A program made the translations under genes and the position numbers. Below are positions 1 to 6,729 of a stretch of 9,919 bases of DNA, piece after piece. Below the pieces are notes generated by a model, which saw only the letters and a list, made by a program, of their open reading frames with translations, searched no databases and was not told the origin of the DNA. The stretch's first letter is position 1. Each line of letters starts with the position of its first letter. The DNA is from UBA12078 sp964556955 (lineage in GTDB: Bacteria; Patescibacteriota; Dojkabacteria; SC72), in NCBI GenBank assembly GCA_964556955.1, contig CAZKXP010000025.1, forward strand, positions 1 to 9,919, in the 5' to 3' direction.

Positions 1-762
1 AACATCTTTCCAATTTTCAGGTTTTGCTTTAGGCAACGGTATGCCATTTGATGTGTAAATGAAATAAAAAAGCCCCGTCGCACCGTTAAAGATGGCGTCA
101 TACGACATAAATCTTATTTCATCTTTTGTCGGAAATCTGCCGATTCTGTCATTATCGTGTCTGTATTGTTTGTATTCACGCCAGTCAAAAATTTGGATAA
201 CTGCCCATAAAGGTTTGTCTTTGCAGCCTATTTTAATAAGTTCTTTTTTTGCTGTTTCTATCTGCTGTCCCAAAGATTCTAACTTTAAGTGCGGAACGGG
301 ATACCAGTCAACCATTAAAATATCCGCAATATCATAAAAGTTTGTTTCAGTTTTGCCCTGTCCTATAACAAAAACTGTTTTATCCGAAGGGAAAAAATGT
401 TTTGTTTTCGTATACAAATCGTTAAGTTCAATATGTGAAATATTGTTGACGTCAGGTTCATCAAACAGGTACCATGCTTTAACCGGTAAATCAATAGATG
501 TTTTCGGATTAAACTTTTTTAAAAAATTATCGGGATAAACAATAATTTTCATATTTTGTTTTTTTGCTTCTTCGGCAAGTTTTGTTATTACAGTAATATC
601 TTTTACATATGTCTGTATAGTATTGAAACCGGCATCTTTTACGACGGCAATATCCTGAGGATTATTTACTCCGTAAATGCCAAGCGTAAAATCATCGGAG
701 TAAGCTGTAATTGCCAAGAAGAATAAAACCGGAAATAAAACATACGGCATAATTTTTTGCAT
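1..762 (-). CDS. Secreted TIM-barrel glycoside-hydrolase-like protein, C-terminus cut by window edge
   Basis: The reading frame is open from an ATG at 762 to the left edge, giving 254 codons without a stop. The product starts with a Sec-type signal peptide (hydrophobic stretch about residues 7-20, likely cleavage after AYS at 20-22), so it is probably periplasmic, surface-bound or secreted. The mature part opens with TLGIYGVNNP and DAGFNTIQTY, the first-strand pattern of TIM-barrel glycosidase-like domains. WYLFDEPD follows at 97-104, with E102 a candidate acid/base on a strand end, then MVDWYP at 150-155 and a Trp-rich IQIFDW strand near 190. The exact GH family is not recognised; GH5/GH42-like folds are the nearest in style. 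A second in-frame ATG at 750 would shorten the signal peptide by four residues. It lies 21 bases after the sugar transferase gene, same strand, with no Shine-Dalgarno but a TATAAT six bases before the ATG. A role in trimming or releasing the locus polysaccharide is inference. Confidence 0.8.
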   Translation of the reverse strand, partial: MQKIMPYVLFPVLFFLAITAYSDDFTLGIYGVNNPQDIAVVKDAGFNTIQTYVKDITVITKLAEEAKKQNMKIIVYPDNFLKKFNPKTSIDLPVKAWYLFDEPDVNNISHIELNDLYTKTKHFFPSDKTVFVIGQGKTETNFYDIADILMVDWYPVPHLKLESLGQQIETAKKELIKIGCKDKPLWAVIQIFDWREYKQYRHDNDRIGRFPTKDEIRFMSYDAIFNGATGLFYFIYTSNGIPLPKAKPENWKDV

Positions 763-774
763 AGTATAATTATA
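763..774 (-). promoter_or_regulatory. Possible -10 element for a leaderless transcript of the secreted barrel gene
   Basis: On the minus strand TATAAT (774-769) is followed directly by TATACT (768-763) and then the ATG at 762. A start about seven bases after TATAAT would fall on the ATG itself, giving a leaderless mRNA. The best -35 match (TTTTAA at 797-792, 17-base spacer) is poor, and AT-rich sequence makes chance matches common. The gene could equally be read from the operon upstream. Confidence 0.35.
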
Positions 775-783
775 AGTTAAAAA

Positions 784-2097
784 TTAATTTTTTAAAACAG
801 AATCTTTTATAAACATTCTTTTTGCGGTTTTTAATATTATTTCAAAATCTAAAAATATTGATCGGTTTTTTATGTACCATATGTCATAAGACAATCTTTT
901 ATATGCATCGTCAAAAACAATATCGGGATTTTTATTTTCAAATAAAGATTTATCCTGCACGCAGTAAACTATAGGCGCTCTGTGGTTTAATTGGGCATGT
1001 CCGGTTAATCCCGGAATAACCATTGTTCTGACAGGATTATTCGGAATATATTCGTTTATGAATTTATATTCTTTAGTCCATATAGGACGCGGTCCAACGA
1101 AAGATATATCGCCTTTGAATATATTTATAAGCTGCGGTATTTCATCAAGCCTGAAATTTCTTAAAATTTTGCCAATTTTTGTTATTTTTTCGGTATCGGG
1201 AATCATAGTTCTGAATTTTAAAATATAAATATGTTTTCCCATTTTTCCGATTCGTTCCTGTAAAAATACGGGGTTTGATTTATCTATGAATCTTATTAAA
1301 AAGTAAATAAGAATCATTATCGGCAAAAAAAACAGTAAAAGAAAAAAACTTACAATAATGTCAATGGCGCGTTTTATTATGAAATAAATAATGTTATTTA
1401 TGCAGTTTGTCGTTATGCTTTGAAAAAGCCAGATGCTGTCTTTTATTCCTTCAACGGGAGTTCTGTGTAAGAAATCTTCAAAAAAAACAACATCGGTTTT
1501 TATCTCAATGTTTTTTGTCAAAACATTCTCAAAAACGGCATTTAAAATTTGCTTATCGTTTGATAAAAGAGCATTTGATAGTATCACAAGTTCCGTTTCT
1601 TTGGGCAGATAATTTGAATATTCATCAAAATTTCTGATTATTTTATAATAAGGGGAAGATGACAATTCTTTATGCAATCTGGTCAATGTCCTGCTTTTGC
1701 CTATTAAAACGACATTTGTTTTTGCCTTTAGAAATTCAAGATATGCTTTTCTTGAAACGACAATGTAAATAAAATAAATTATAAATATTGTTATTAAATT
1801 TGTTTTTGGCGTTACCAGTTTAAATACCGGCGCAAGAAAATAGATAATGGTTGATGAAAAGAGAAAAGTAAATATAAAAGCTATTACAAGATTTCTATAA
1901 TTTATTTTATGCAGTTTGTTAAAATCATAAAAAGAGAAAATAAGAAGAATAAGAGCTATAATAAAAAATGCAGGTATCAAAACAAAACAATTTGAGATAA
2001 AAAAATTAAAATTCCAGGAATTTGTTCTTAAAATAAGAACTATGGCGGATATTATCAAAAAAGCAATCAAATCTAAAAACACAAAAATAAACCGCAT
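784..2097 (-). CDS. Undecaprenyl-phosphate sugar-1-phosphate transferase (polyprenyl glycosylphosphotransferase)
   Basis: Initiating enzyme of the locus: this family transfers a sugar 1-phosphate from a nucleotide sugar to undecaprenyl phosphate at the inner membrane. From the chosen ATG the protein has 437 residues, usual for the long WcaJ/WbaP-type form. It has four N-terminal membrane segments (about 4-22, 33-55, 70-88, 100-114), a Rossmann-like middle domain starting VVLIGKSRT near 129, a further hydrophobic segment (about 246-268), then the catalytic core. The core shows LQERIGKMG (279-287), LKFRTM (293-298), RLDEIPQL with the Asp-Glu catalytic pair D318/E319, DISFVGPRP (330-338) and PGLTGHAQLNHRAP (362-375). 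The frame stays open upstream to a TTG at 2145 inside the phosphatase gene, but that start lacks a ribosome site. The ATG at 2097 has AGAGG ten bases before it and begins right before the first membrane segment. Sugar specificity cannot be read from sequence. Confidence 0.93.
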   Translation of the reverse strand: MRFIFVFLDLIAFLIISAIVLILRTNSWNFNFFISNCFVLIPAFFIIALILLIFSFYDFNKLHKINYRNLVIAFIFTFLFSSTIIYFLAPVFKLVTPKTNLITIFIIYFIYIVVSRKAYLEFLKAKTNVVLIGKSRTLTRLHKELSSSPYYKIIRNFDEYSNYLPKETELVILSNALLSNDKQILNAVFENVLTKNIEIKTDVVFFEDFLHRTPVEGIKDSIWLFQSITTNCINNIIYFIIKRAIDIIVSFFLLLFFLPIMILIYFLIRFIDKSNPVFLQERIGKMGKHIYILKFRTMIPDTEKITKIGKILRNFRLDEIPQLINIFKGDISFVGPRPIWTKEYKFINEYIPNNPVRTMVIPGLTGHAQLNHRAPIVYCVQDKSLFENKNPDIVFDDAYKRLSYDIWYIKNRSIFLDFEIILKTAKRMFIKDSVLKN

Positions 2098-2107
2098 TTT
2101 TTTATAA

Positions 2108-2112
2108 CCTCT
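2108..2112 (-). promoter_or_regulatory. Shine-Dalgarno AGAGG that decides the sugar transferase start
   Basis: AGAGG on the minus strand lies ten bases before the ATG at 2097, inside the 28-base gap after the phosphatase stop. Spacing is slightly long but acceptable. Purine-rich ribosome sites are rare in this window, so it is a useful argument against the upstream TTG start at 2145. Confidence 0.6.
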
Positions 2113-2125
2113 TTTTAAAAATTTT

Positions 2126-2593
2126 TTAAAATTCGGACAAATCAATCAAATTTAATTTTTTTGCAATATTTAAAACAGCCGTTTTTATTTTTAGTCCGAT
2201 TTCTTCAAATTTTTTGCCGTTTTTATTTATCGGATCTTCCATATCGTAATTTTTATTTTCGGCAAAATATAAAAACAAATGCATTTTATCCGTAAACTCG
2301 GCATATTTATCAATAAGCGTTTCCAACTGTTTGTTTGTCATAACTAAAATTAAATCGCTTGTCAGAATATCATTTCTGTCAATTAAAGTTGGAGCATGTT
2401 TTTTATATTCAATTCCGTGTTTTTTTAAAAAATCAATATTTTTTTGCGGAACAGAACAATCTTCAAAAGCAAAAATACCTCTTGATATTATTTCAATACC
2501 GCTGATGTTGTTATCTTTAATAATTTTTTTAAAAAATTCCTGCGCAAAAAAACTTCTGCATATATTAGCGTGGCACACAAAACATATTTTCAT
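2126..2593 (-). CDS. Low-molecular-weight protein tyrosine phosphatase (Wzb/Etp-like)
   Basis: The 155-residue product matches the family's usual length of about 145-160. The phosphate-binding loop CHANICRS is at residues 7-14, with nucleophile C7 and R13, right after the first strand (KICFV). The general-acid loop DP is at 120-121 near the C-terminus, followed by a Phe (129) as in other members. Such enzymes dephosphorylate phosphotyrosine; in polysaccharide loci they typically act on the tyrosine autokinase (Wzc/BY-kinase) that controls chain length and export, and sometimes on the sugar transferase. Two loop residues differ from the common C-x-G-N-x-C-R-S-P form: Ala for Gly at 9 and Phe for Pro at 15. 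It is the first gene of the leftward operon, 28 bases before the sugar transferase. No kinase partner is in the window. An arsenate reductase role is less likely given the context. Confidence 0.9.
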   Translation of the reverse strand: MKICFVCHANICRSFFAQEFFKKIIKDNNISGIEIISRGIFAFEDCSVPQKNIDFLKKHGIEYKKHAPTLIDRNDILTSDLILVMTNKQLETLIDKYAEFTDKMHLFLYFAENKNYDMEDPINKNGKKFEEIGLKIKTAVLNIAKKLNLIDLSEF

Positions 2594-2602
2594 ATATATA
2601 AA

Positions 2603-2632
2603 ACTATATCAAATTATAAGTGTTTTTATCAA
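2603..2632 (-). promoter_or_regulatory. Sigma-70-like promoter for the leftward operon
   Basis: On the minus strand TTGATA (2632-2627, five of six to TTGACA) and TATAGT (2608-2603, five of six to TATAAT) are separated by 18 bases. A start six to eight bases downstream would fall at about 2597-2595, only two to four bases before the phosphatase ATG at 2593, so the leader would be almost absent. There is no Shine-Dalgarno in front of this ATG. A separate TATAAT at 2618-2613 lies in the spacer and is an alternative -10 with a leader of about 12 bases. Confidence 0.5.
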
Positions 2633-2639
2633 TAACTTT

Positions 2640-2648
2640 TGGTATAAT
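2640..2648 (+). promoter_or_regulatory. Extended -10 promoter for the rightward operon, leaderless arrangement
   Basis: TGGTATAAT is a perfect extended -10 element (TGn plus TATAAT). Its last base is six bases before the ATG at 2655, so transcription would begin at or beside the start codon. No good -35 is visible (16-18-base spacers give AGTGTT, GTGTTT or TGTTTT), which extended -10 promoters tolerate. The six-base gap matches that at the secreted barrel gene. Confidence 0.55.
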
Positions 2649-2654
2649 AAACGC

Positions 2655-3479
2655 ATGTTTAATGATACATTTTCGGTATTAATGTCGGTTTATGCAAAAG
2701 ATAATCCCGAATGGGTCAAAAAGGCTATAGAAAGCGTTGTAAATCAAACAGTTAAACCTGCCCAAATTGTTATTGTTATTGACGGACCGGTAGGTAAAGA
2801 CGTTGAGAAGATAATATCATATTATGAAAAAGATTCATCTTTAGAGTTTAATGTGTTAAGGCTTATGCATAATTCAGGTCTTGGCATAGCACTTCAAAAA
2901 GGCCTTGAAATTTGTAAACATCAGTTAGTTGCAAGAATGGACAGCGATGATATAAGCCGACCCGGCAGATTTGAACTGCAATTAAAAGAATTCAGTGAAA
3001 ATCCGCGGTTAAGCATATTAAGCGGATACGTTCAGGAAATTAACTGCGTTACAAAAGAAAAATTGGACGTGAGAAAAGTGCCGTTAACAGATACGGATAT
3101 AAAAAAATATATAAAAACACGTTCGCCTTTTAACCATCCTGCGGTAATGTTTAAAAGAGATGATGTGTTAAAATCCGGCAATTACCAAAATTTTCACTTT
3201 ATGGAAGATTATTATCTTTGGATAAGGATGGCAAAGAATAATTTAGAAATGAAAAATATACCTGAAATTTTATTGGAAATGAGAGTTAATCCCGGTTTAT
3301 ATGCAAGAAGGGGCGGATATAAGTATTTTAAGAGCAATAAATCTATTTTTGATGAAATGCTGAAATTAAATTTTATAAATTATAGATATTATATTTTTAA
3401 CATATTAGTCCGTTTTATAACTCAAGTTGCTATGCCGAATAAATTAAGAAAATTGTTTTATAAAAAAATACTCAGATGA
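2655..3479 (+). CDS. GT2 glycosyltransferase (AmsE-like)
   Basis: The 274-residue protein has a GT-A fold: FSVLMSVY (6-13), SVVNQT (27-32), the nucleotide-binding IVIDGP region (40-45), GLGIALQKGL (75-84), the metal-binding MDSDD (95-99) and the acceptor-side MEDYYLW (183-189) carrying the likely catalytic base E184/D185. The C-terminal RRGGYKYFKS (218-227) resembles AmsE-type transferases of exopolysaccharide loci. It adds one sugar to the lipid-linked intermediate on the cytoplasmic face; donor unknown. The frame is open far upstream, antisense to the phosphatase gene, but that part has no GT2 character. The ATG at 2655 sits at the normal distance from the first strand and directly behind an extended -10, so it is taken as the start. 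It is first in the rightward operon; its stop overlaps the next gene by four bases (ATGA). Confidence 0.92.
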   Translation: MFNDTFSVLMSVYAKDNPEWVKKAIESVVNQTVKPAQIVIVIDGPVGKDVEKIISYYEKDSSLEFNVLRLMHNSGLGIALQKGLEICKHQLVARMDSDDISRPGRFELQLKEFSENPRLSILSGYVQEINCVTKEKLDVRKVPLTDTDIKKYIKTRSPFNHPAVMFKRDDVLKSGNYQNFHFMEDYYLWIRMAKNNLEMKNIPEILLEMRVNPGLYARRGGYKYFKSNKSIFDEMLKLNFINYRYYIFNILVRFITQVAMPNKLRKLFYKKILR

Positions 3480-4570
3480 AAAAAATAGTCTATACAATAT
3501 CAACTTTAAAAAAAACCGGGCCTACTTTGGTTTTATTCAATATAATAAAAAATTTAGACTTAAAAAAATTCAAACCGTTTGTTTTGACTTTGTCACCGGA
3601 ACCGGCTGATACAATGATTGAAGAATTTAAAAGTCTTAATATTGATATTTTTTGCATTGATTTAAACAGAATAAATGGTTTTTTATTCGGCGGCTTTAAA
3701 ATAAAAAAGATAATGAAGGATATAAATCCGGATATTGTTCATTCTCATTGTTTCAGATCATCTTTATTGTCAGCATTATTTTTGCGCGGATATAAAAGAA
3801 TTGTTACGGTACATTGTGATTATAAAACAGATTTTATGATGACATACGGCAGATTTTTAGGATACATAATGTATCTTTTAATGTATTTTTCATTGAAAAA
3901 AATAAAAAACAATGTTTGTTGTTCAAAAATATTGGCAGATTTATTAAATGAAAAATATCCGTACATGAATTTTAAATACGCAGATAATGGCGTAGATACG
4001 GAAAAATTTTATCCGATTAAAGACAAATCAAATTTAAGAAATAAATTAGTATTGCCCTTAGATAAAAAGATTTTTATATGGGTGGGGGCTTTTATTGACA
4101 GAAAAAATCCGCTGACTTTAGTAAAGGCTATTCAAAGGTTAAATCAAAACGATATATTCTTTATATTTTGCGGCAGCGGAGATTTGGAACAAAACTCTAA
4201 AAAAGAACTTTTGAATAATAAAAATGTATTGTTTACGGGGGCAATTAGTAATGTTGATGAATATTTAAAAGCGGCTGATTATTATATTTCAACTTCTTTT
4301 TCCGAAGGATTGCCTAATTCTGTCCTTGAAGCAATGTCTTGCGGGTTGCCGGTTATTCTTTCCGATATACTGCAGCATAAATATATATTAAAGAATACAA
4401 ATAATTTTTATTTTAAAACAGGAGAAAGTCAGGATTTAGGGAATAAAATAAAATCTGTTTTAAAAGAAGATTATGAGAAACATTCAAAAGATTCTGTTAA
4501 TATTGTTAAAAATAATTTTTCAGCAGAAAATATGAGTTTGAAATATCAGAAGTATTATGCCGGAGATTAG
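3476..4570 (+). CDS. GT4 glycosyltransferase (GT-B fold)
   Basis: The 364-residue product is the usual size for GT4. The N-terminal domain begins KIVYTISTLKKTGP with the Gly-containing first loop, and has PDIVHSH (85-91). The linker carries CCS and NGVD (171-174). The C-terminal nucleotide-sugar-binding domain opens with WVGAFIDRKNP (202-212), then FCGSGD (231-236), FTGAISNV (253-260) and the EX7E signature from E277 to E285 (SEGLPNSVLE), followed by CGLPVILSD. It is a retaining, cytoplasmic or membrane-associated transferase that adds one sugar of the repeat unit; donor and linkage cannot be predicted. Its ATG overlaps the previous stop, which suggests translational coupling. The polymerase gene starts four bases after its stop, and GGAG near its 3' end provides that gene's ribosome site. 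Confidence 0.93.
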   Translation: MKKIVYTISTLKKTGPTLVLFNIIKNLDLKKFKPFVLTLSPEPADTMIEEFKSLNIDIFCIDLNRINGFLFGGFKIKKIMKDINPDIVHSHCFRSSLLSALFLRGYKRIVTVHCDYKTDFMMTYGRFLGYIMYLLMYFSLKKIKNNVCCSKILADLLNEKYPYMNFKYADNGVDTEKFYPIKDKSNLRNKLVLPLDKKIFIWVGAFIDRKNPLTLVKAIQRLNQNDIFFIFCGSGDLEQNSKKELLNNKNVLFTGAISNVDEYLKAADYYISTSFSEGLPNSVLEAMSCGLPVILSDILQHKYILKNTNNFYFKTGESQDLGNKIKSVLKEDYEKHSKDSVNIVKNNFSAENMSLKYQKYYAGD

Positions 4571-4573
4571 GTA

Positions 4574-5707
4574 ATGAATTTTTTAAAATTGAATTTAAAT
4601 ATTCAAGTTTTTTGTTTTGCCATTATATTTATGTTGTTTGAAGGCGGCGGATATCTTGGCGTAGGCGGGTATTATGCCCCTGTGATACTTCTTGTTATAA
4701 TAGCCGCTTTTATGACTGCTGTTCGACACGGAATTGTTTTTAGAAGAGAACATTTTTATATAAGCATACTGTTTATTATAATGATATTGCATCTTAATGC
4801 AAGTGTTGAATATATTGAATCATCGCGTCTTATATGGGGGTATATAGTATTGTTTATTATGTTTTTTGCATTAGTTCTATATAAACCGCAAATAGAAGAT
4901 TTGCGATATATAAAAAAATCTTTTATTATATCTGCTTTTATTTTTTCAATTTTTATAATTGTAATGAGAGAGGAATACGGTTTAAGCGGCCGTTATACTT
5001 TGAACCTTTTTGTTCCGACTGATCCGAATCATCTCGCGTCATTTTTGACGTTAGCTCTGATTCTCAGTATGAAAGAAATTTTTTTTTCATTTAAAAAATC
5101 AAATAAATTTATTTATTTGATAAGCTTTATATTTATACTTCTTGCAATAATGTTTACTGGTTCAAGAGGAGCATTTATTTCAATAATATTATCCGTGCCG
5201 ATACTTTTTTTTACAAGACTGAAAAAATTTTTTATCGGAATATTTTTTTTAGTTTTTATATTCGGATTATCTTTTTTAATTTTGCCGGATTATTTAACAA
5301 ATCGTTTTATAAGGGATTCGTATAATGACGGCAGTAACCAGACAAGAATCAGATTGTGGCTTAGAACTGTTGAAAAAATCAAACTTTATCCGGTTATCGG
5401 ATATGGAGCAGTGCGCAGTAAGAGCATAACTGGCATAGGGGCGGCTCATAATACTTTTCTTGGTTTTGCTTTGCACTTTGGGATATTGGGTTTAATAATG
5501 ATACTGCTTATATTATGGAAAATTTTCAGGAATTGTTTAAATAAAGATATGTATCTATTTTTAGCTGTTTTTGTTAATTTGATGATAAACTCAATTATAT
5601 TGGAGAACACAAATACAATGCCATTTTGGTTTACAATTACTTTTTTGATTTTTGCAGTTAATTATAAATTGGAACATAAAGAAGCGGAATTATGGAAAAT
5701 AGTTTGA
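4574..5707 (+). CDS. wzy: Wzy-like polysaccharide polymerase (O-antigen polymerase/ligase family)
   Basis: This is a very hydrophobic 377-residue protein with about ten to twelve predicted membrane segments. It shows the conserved marks of the Wzy_C/WaaL superfamily: FTGSRGAF (194-201), a large external loop with a run of Arg residues (TRIRLWLRT, 257-265), GYGAVRS (276-282) and the HNTFLG motif (292-297) followed by FGILGL. By family and context it joins lipid-linked repeat units outside the inner membrane, using products flipped by the Wzx-like protein at the right edge. An O-antigen ligase cannot be excluded from sequence alone, since the two share these motifs, but the position inside a glycosyltransferase operon favours polymerase. 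GGAG at 4562-4565, eight bases before the ATG, is the clearest ribosome site in the window. The 3' end overlaps the next gene by 16 bases. Confidence 0.88.
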   Translation: MNFLKLNLNIQVFCFAIIFMLFEGGGYLGVGGYYAPVILLVIIAAFMTAVRHGIVFRREHFYISILFIIMILHLNASVEYIESSRLIWGYIVLFIMFFALVLYKPQIEDLRYIKKSFIISAFIFSIFIIVMREEYGLSGRYTLNLFVPTDPNHLASFLTLALILSMKEIFFSFKKSNKFIYLISFIFILLAIMFTGSRGAFISIILSVPILFFTRLKKFFIGIFFLVFIFGLSFLILPDYLTNRFIRDSYNDGSNQTRIRLWLRTVEKIKLYPVIGYGAVRSKSITGIGAAHNTFLGFALHFGILGLIMILLILWKIFRNCLNKDMYLFLAVFVNLMINSIILENTNTMPFWFTITFLIFAVNYKLEHKEAELWKIV

Positions 5708-6729
5708 ATTTGATATCTGTTATTATTCCGGTCTATAATGTTGAAAAATATTTGGCAAGATGTATAAATAGTGTTGTAAATCAAACTTATAAACATCTTG
5801 AAATCGTTTTAGTTGACGATGGTTCAACAGATGGCAGTGCTGAAATTTGCGATCAATATGCTCATATAGATAATAGAATAAAAGTTGTGCATAAAAGCAA
5901 TGCTGGATTGGTTTCAGCAAGAAACAAAGGTTTGGATATTATAACAGGAGATTTCGTTTCTTTTGTGGATGGAGATGATTATTTGGAAATTAGAACTTAT
6001 AAAGAAATAATAAATATATTAATTAAATATAATGTTGATGTAGTTAAATATGGTATGAATCGTATAGAGAATAATGAAAATATAATTAAAATTCATTCTC
6101 ATTTAAAGACTCAAAAATATGAATATGACGACAAAATATTATTATTGAATCATATAATAAAAAATGATGGCATAGATAACTCTGTATCTAATTGTCTTTT
6201 TAAAAAAACAATTATTGATCAATATTCTATAAGGACTCCCGAGGGAATAATACAAGGAGAGGATTTGTTTTTTCTTACAAAATATTTGTTATGCTCACAA
6301 TCAATATTTTTTGCTCCGAGATTAAATTACTATAATTACATTCAGAATGCTTCTTCATTGACTAAAAAATATACGGATAAATATATTCATGATATTATAA
6401 ATCTAATATATAAATTTTTAGAATTAATAGAAAACTCAGGGCAAAAAAATTTTTATTTCGAATCTTTTGTTTATAGAGTTAATAAATTAATCTTTTATGT
6501 TTTATTTATTTATACTGATTTTAAGGTGTTTAGTATAAGAAAAAGAATAGAGGATTTAAAATATTTTTCAAACAAAATTCCCATAGATAATAAGCTGAGA
6601 AATAGAAATTTAACAGGTATTAAAGGAGTTCCAGTTTTTCTATTTAATAAAAATTTTTTTTTATCATCACTATTAGTTACATGGGTTTTAAAAACAATGT
6701 ATTTAGCTTATAAAAAATATTATGAATAA
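5692..6729 (+). CDS. GT2 glycosyltransferase (EpsJ/CpsI-like)
   Basis: This 345-residue inverting GT-A transferase is a textbook example: ISVIIPVYNVEKYL (8-21), SVVNQTY (27-33), VDDGSTDGS (41-49), NAGLVSARNKG (70-80), the metal-binding FVDGDD (91-96) and QGEDLFF (188-194), with E190/D191 as the catalytic-base region. The C-terminal 120 residues are basic and hydrophobic, probably holding it at the membrane. It adds one sugar to the growing repeat unit in the cytoplasm. The ATG lies inside the end of the polymerase gene (16-base overlap) without a strong ribosome site, so coupling is likely. Base composition drops sharply here: 47 G+C in 240 bases (6001-6240), against 80 of 240 in the polymerase gene (5341-5580). 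It is the first gene of an AT-rich three-gene block. A run of nine T occurs at 6654-6662. Confidence 0.93.
   Translation: MENSLNLISVIIPVYNVEKYLARCINSVVNQTYKHLEIVLVDDGSTDGSAEICDQYAHIDNRIKVVHKSNAGLVSARNKGLDIITGDFVSFVDGDDYLEIRTYKEIINILIKYNVDVVKYGMNRIENNENIIKIHSHLKTQKYEYDDKILLLNHIIKNDGIDNSVSNCLFKKTIIDQYSIRTPEGIIQGEDLFFLTKYLLCSQSIFFAPRLNYYNYIQNASSLTKKYTDKYIHDIINLIYKFLELIENSGQKNFYFESFVYRVNKLIFYVLFIYTDFKVFSIRKRIEDLKYFSNKIPIDNKLRNRNLTGIKGVPVFLFNKNFFLSSLLVTWVLKTMYLAYKKYYE

Noticed and set aside
92..538. Two small plus-strand open frames (92-337 and 353-538)
   Set aside because: They lie antisense to the secreted barrel gene, which has a signal peptide and domain-like sequence over the whole stretch. 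Their products resemble no family and read as shadows.
1407..1637. Plus-strand frame inside the sugar transferase gene
   Set aside because: Antisense to a well-conserved coding region; Cys/Phe-rich product without family features.
2098..2125. T- and A-rich stretch between phosphatase and sugar transferase as a terminator
   Set aside because: No GC-containing stem is present and the two genes share strand and pathway.
2331..2654. Long N-terminal extension of the first GT2 gene
   Set aside because: It is antisense to the phosphatase gene, has no GT2 character, and the extended -10 and ATG at 2655 give a normal GT2 start.
2737..5786. Fourteen-base direct repeat (gttgtaaatcaaac) in both GT2 genes
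   Set aside because: It encodes the conserved SVVNQT motif in each, so it reflects protein conservation and not a mobile or recombination repeat.
4595..5920. Minus-strand frames at 4595-4792, 5294-5476 and 5723-5920
   Set aside because: They are antisense to the polymerase and second GT2 genes, whose motifs are intact.
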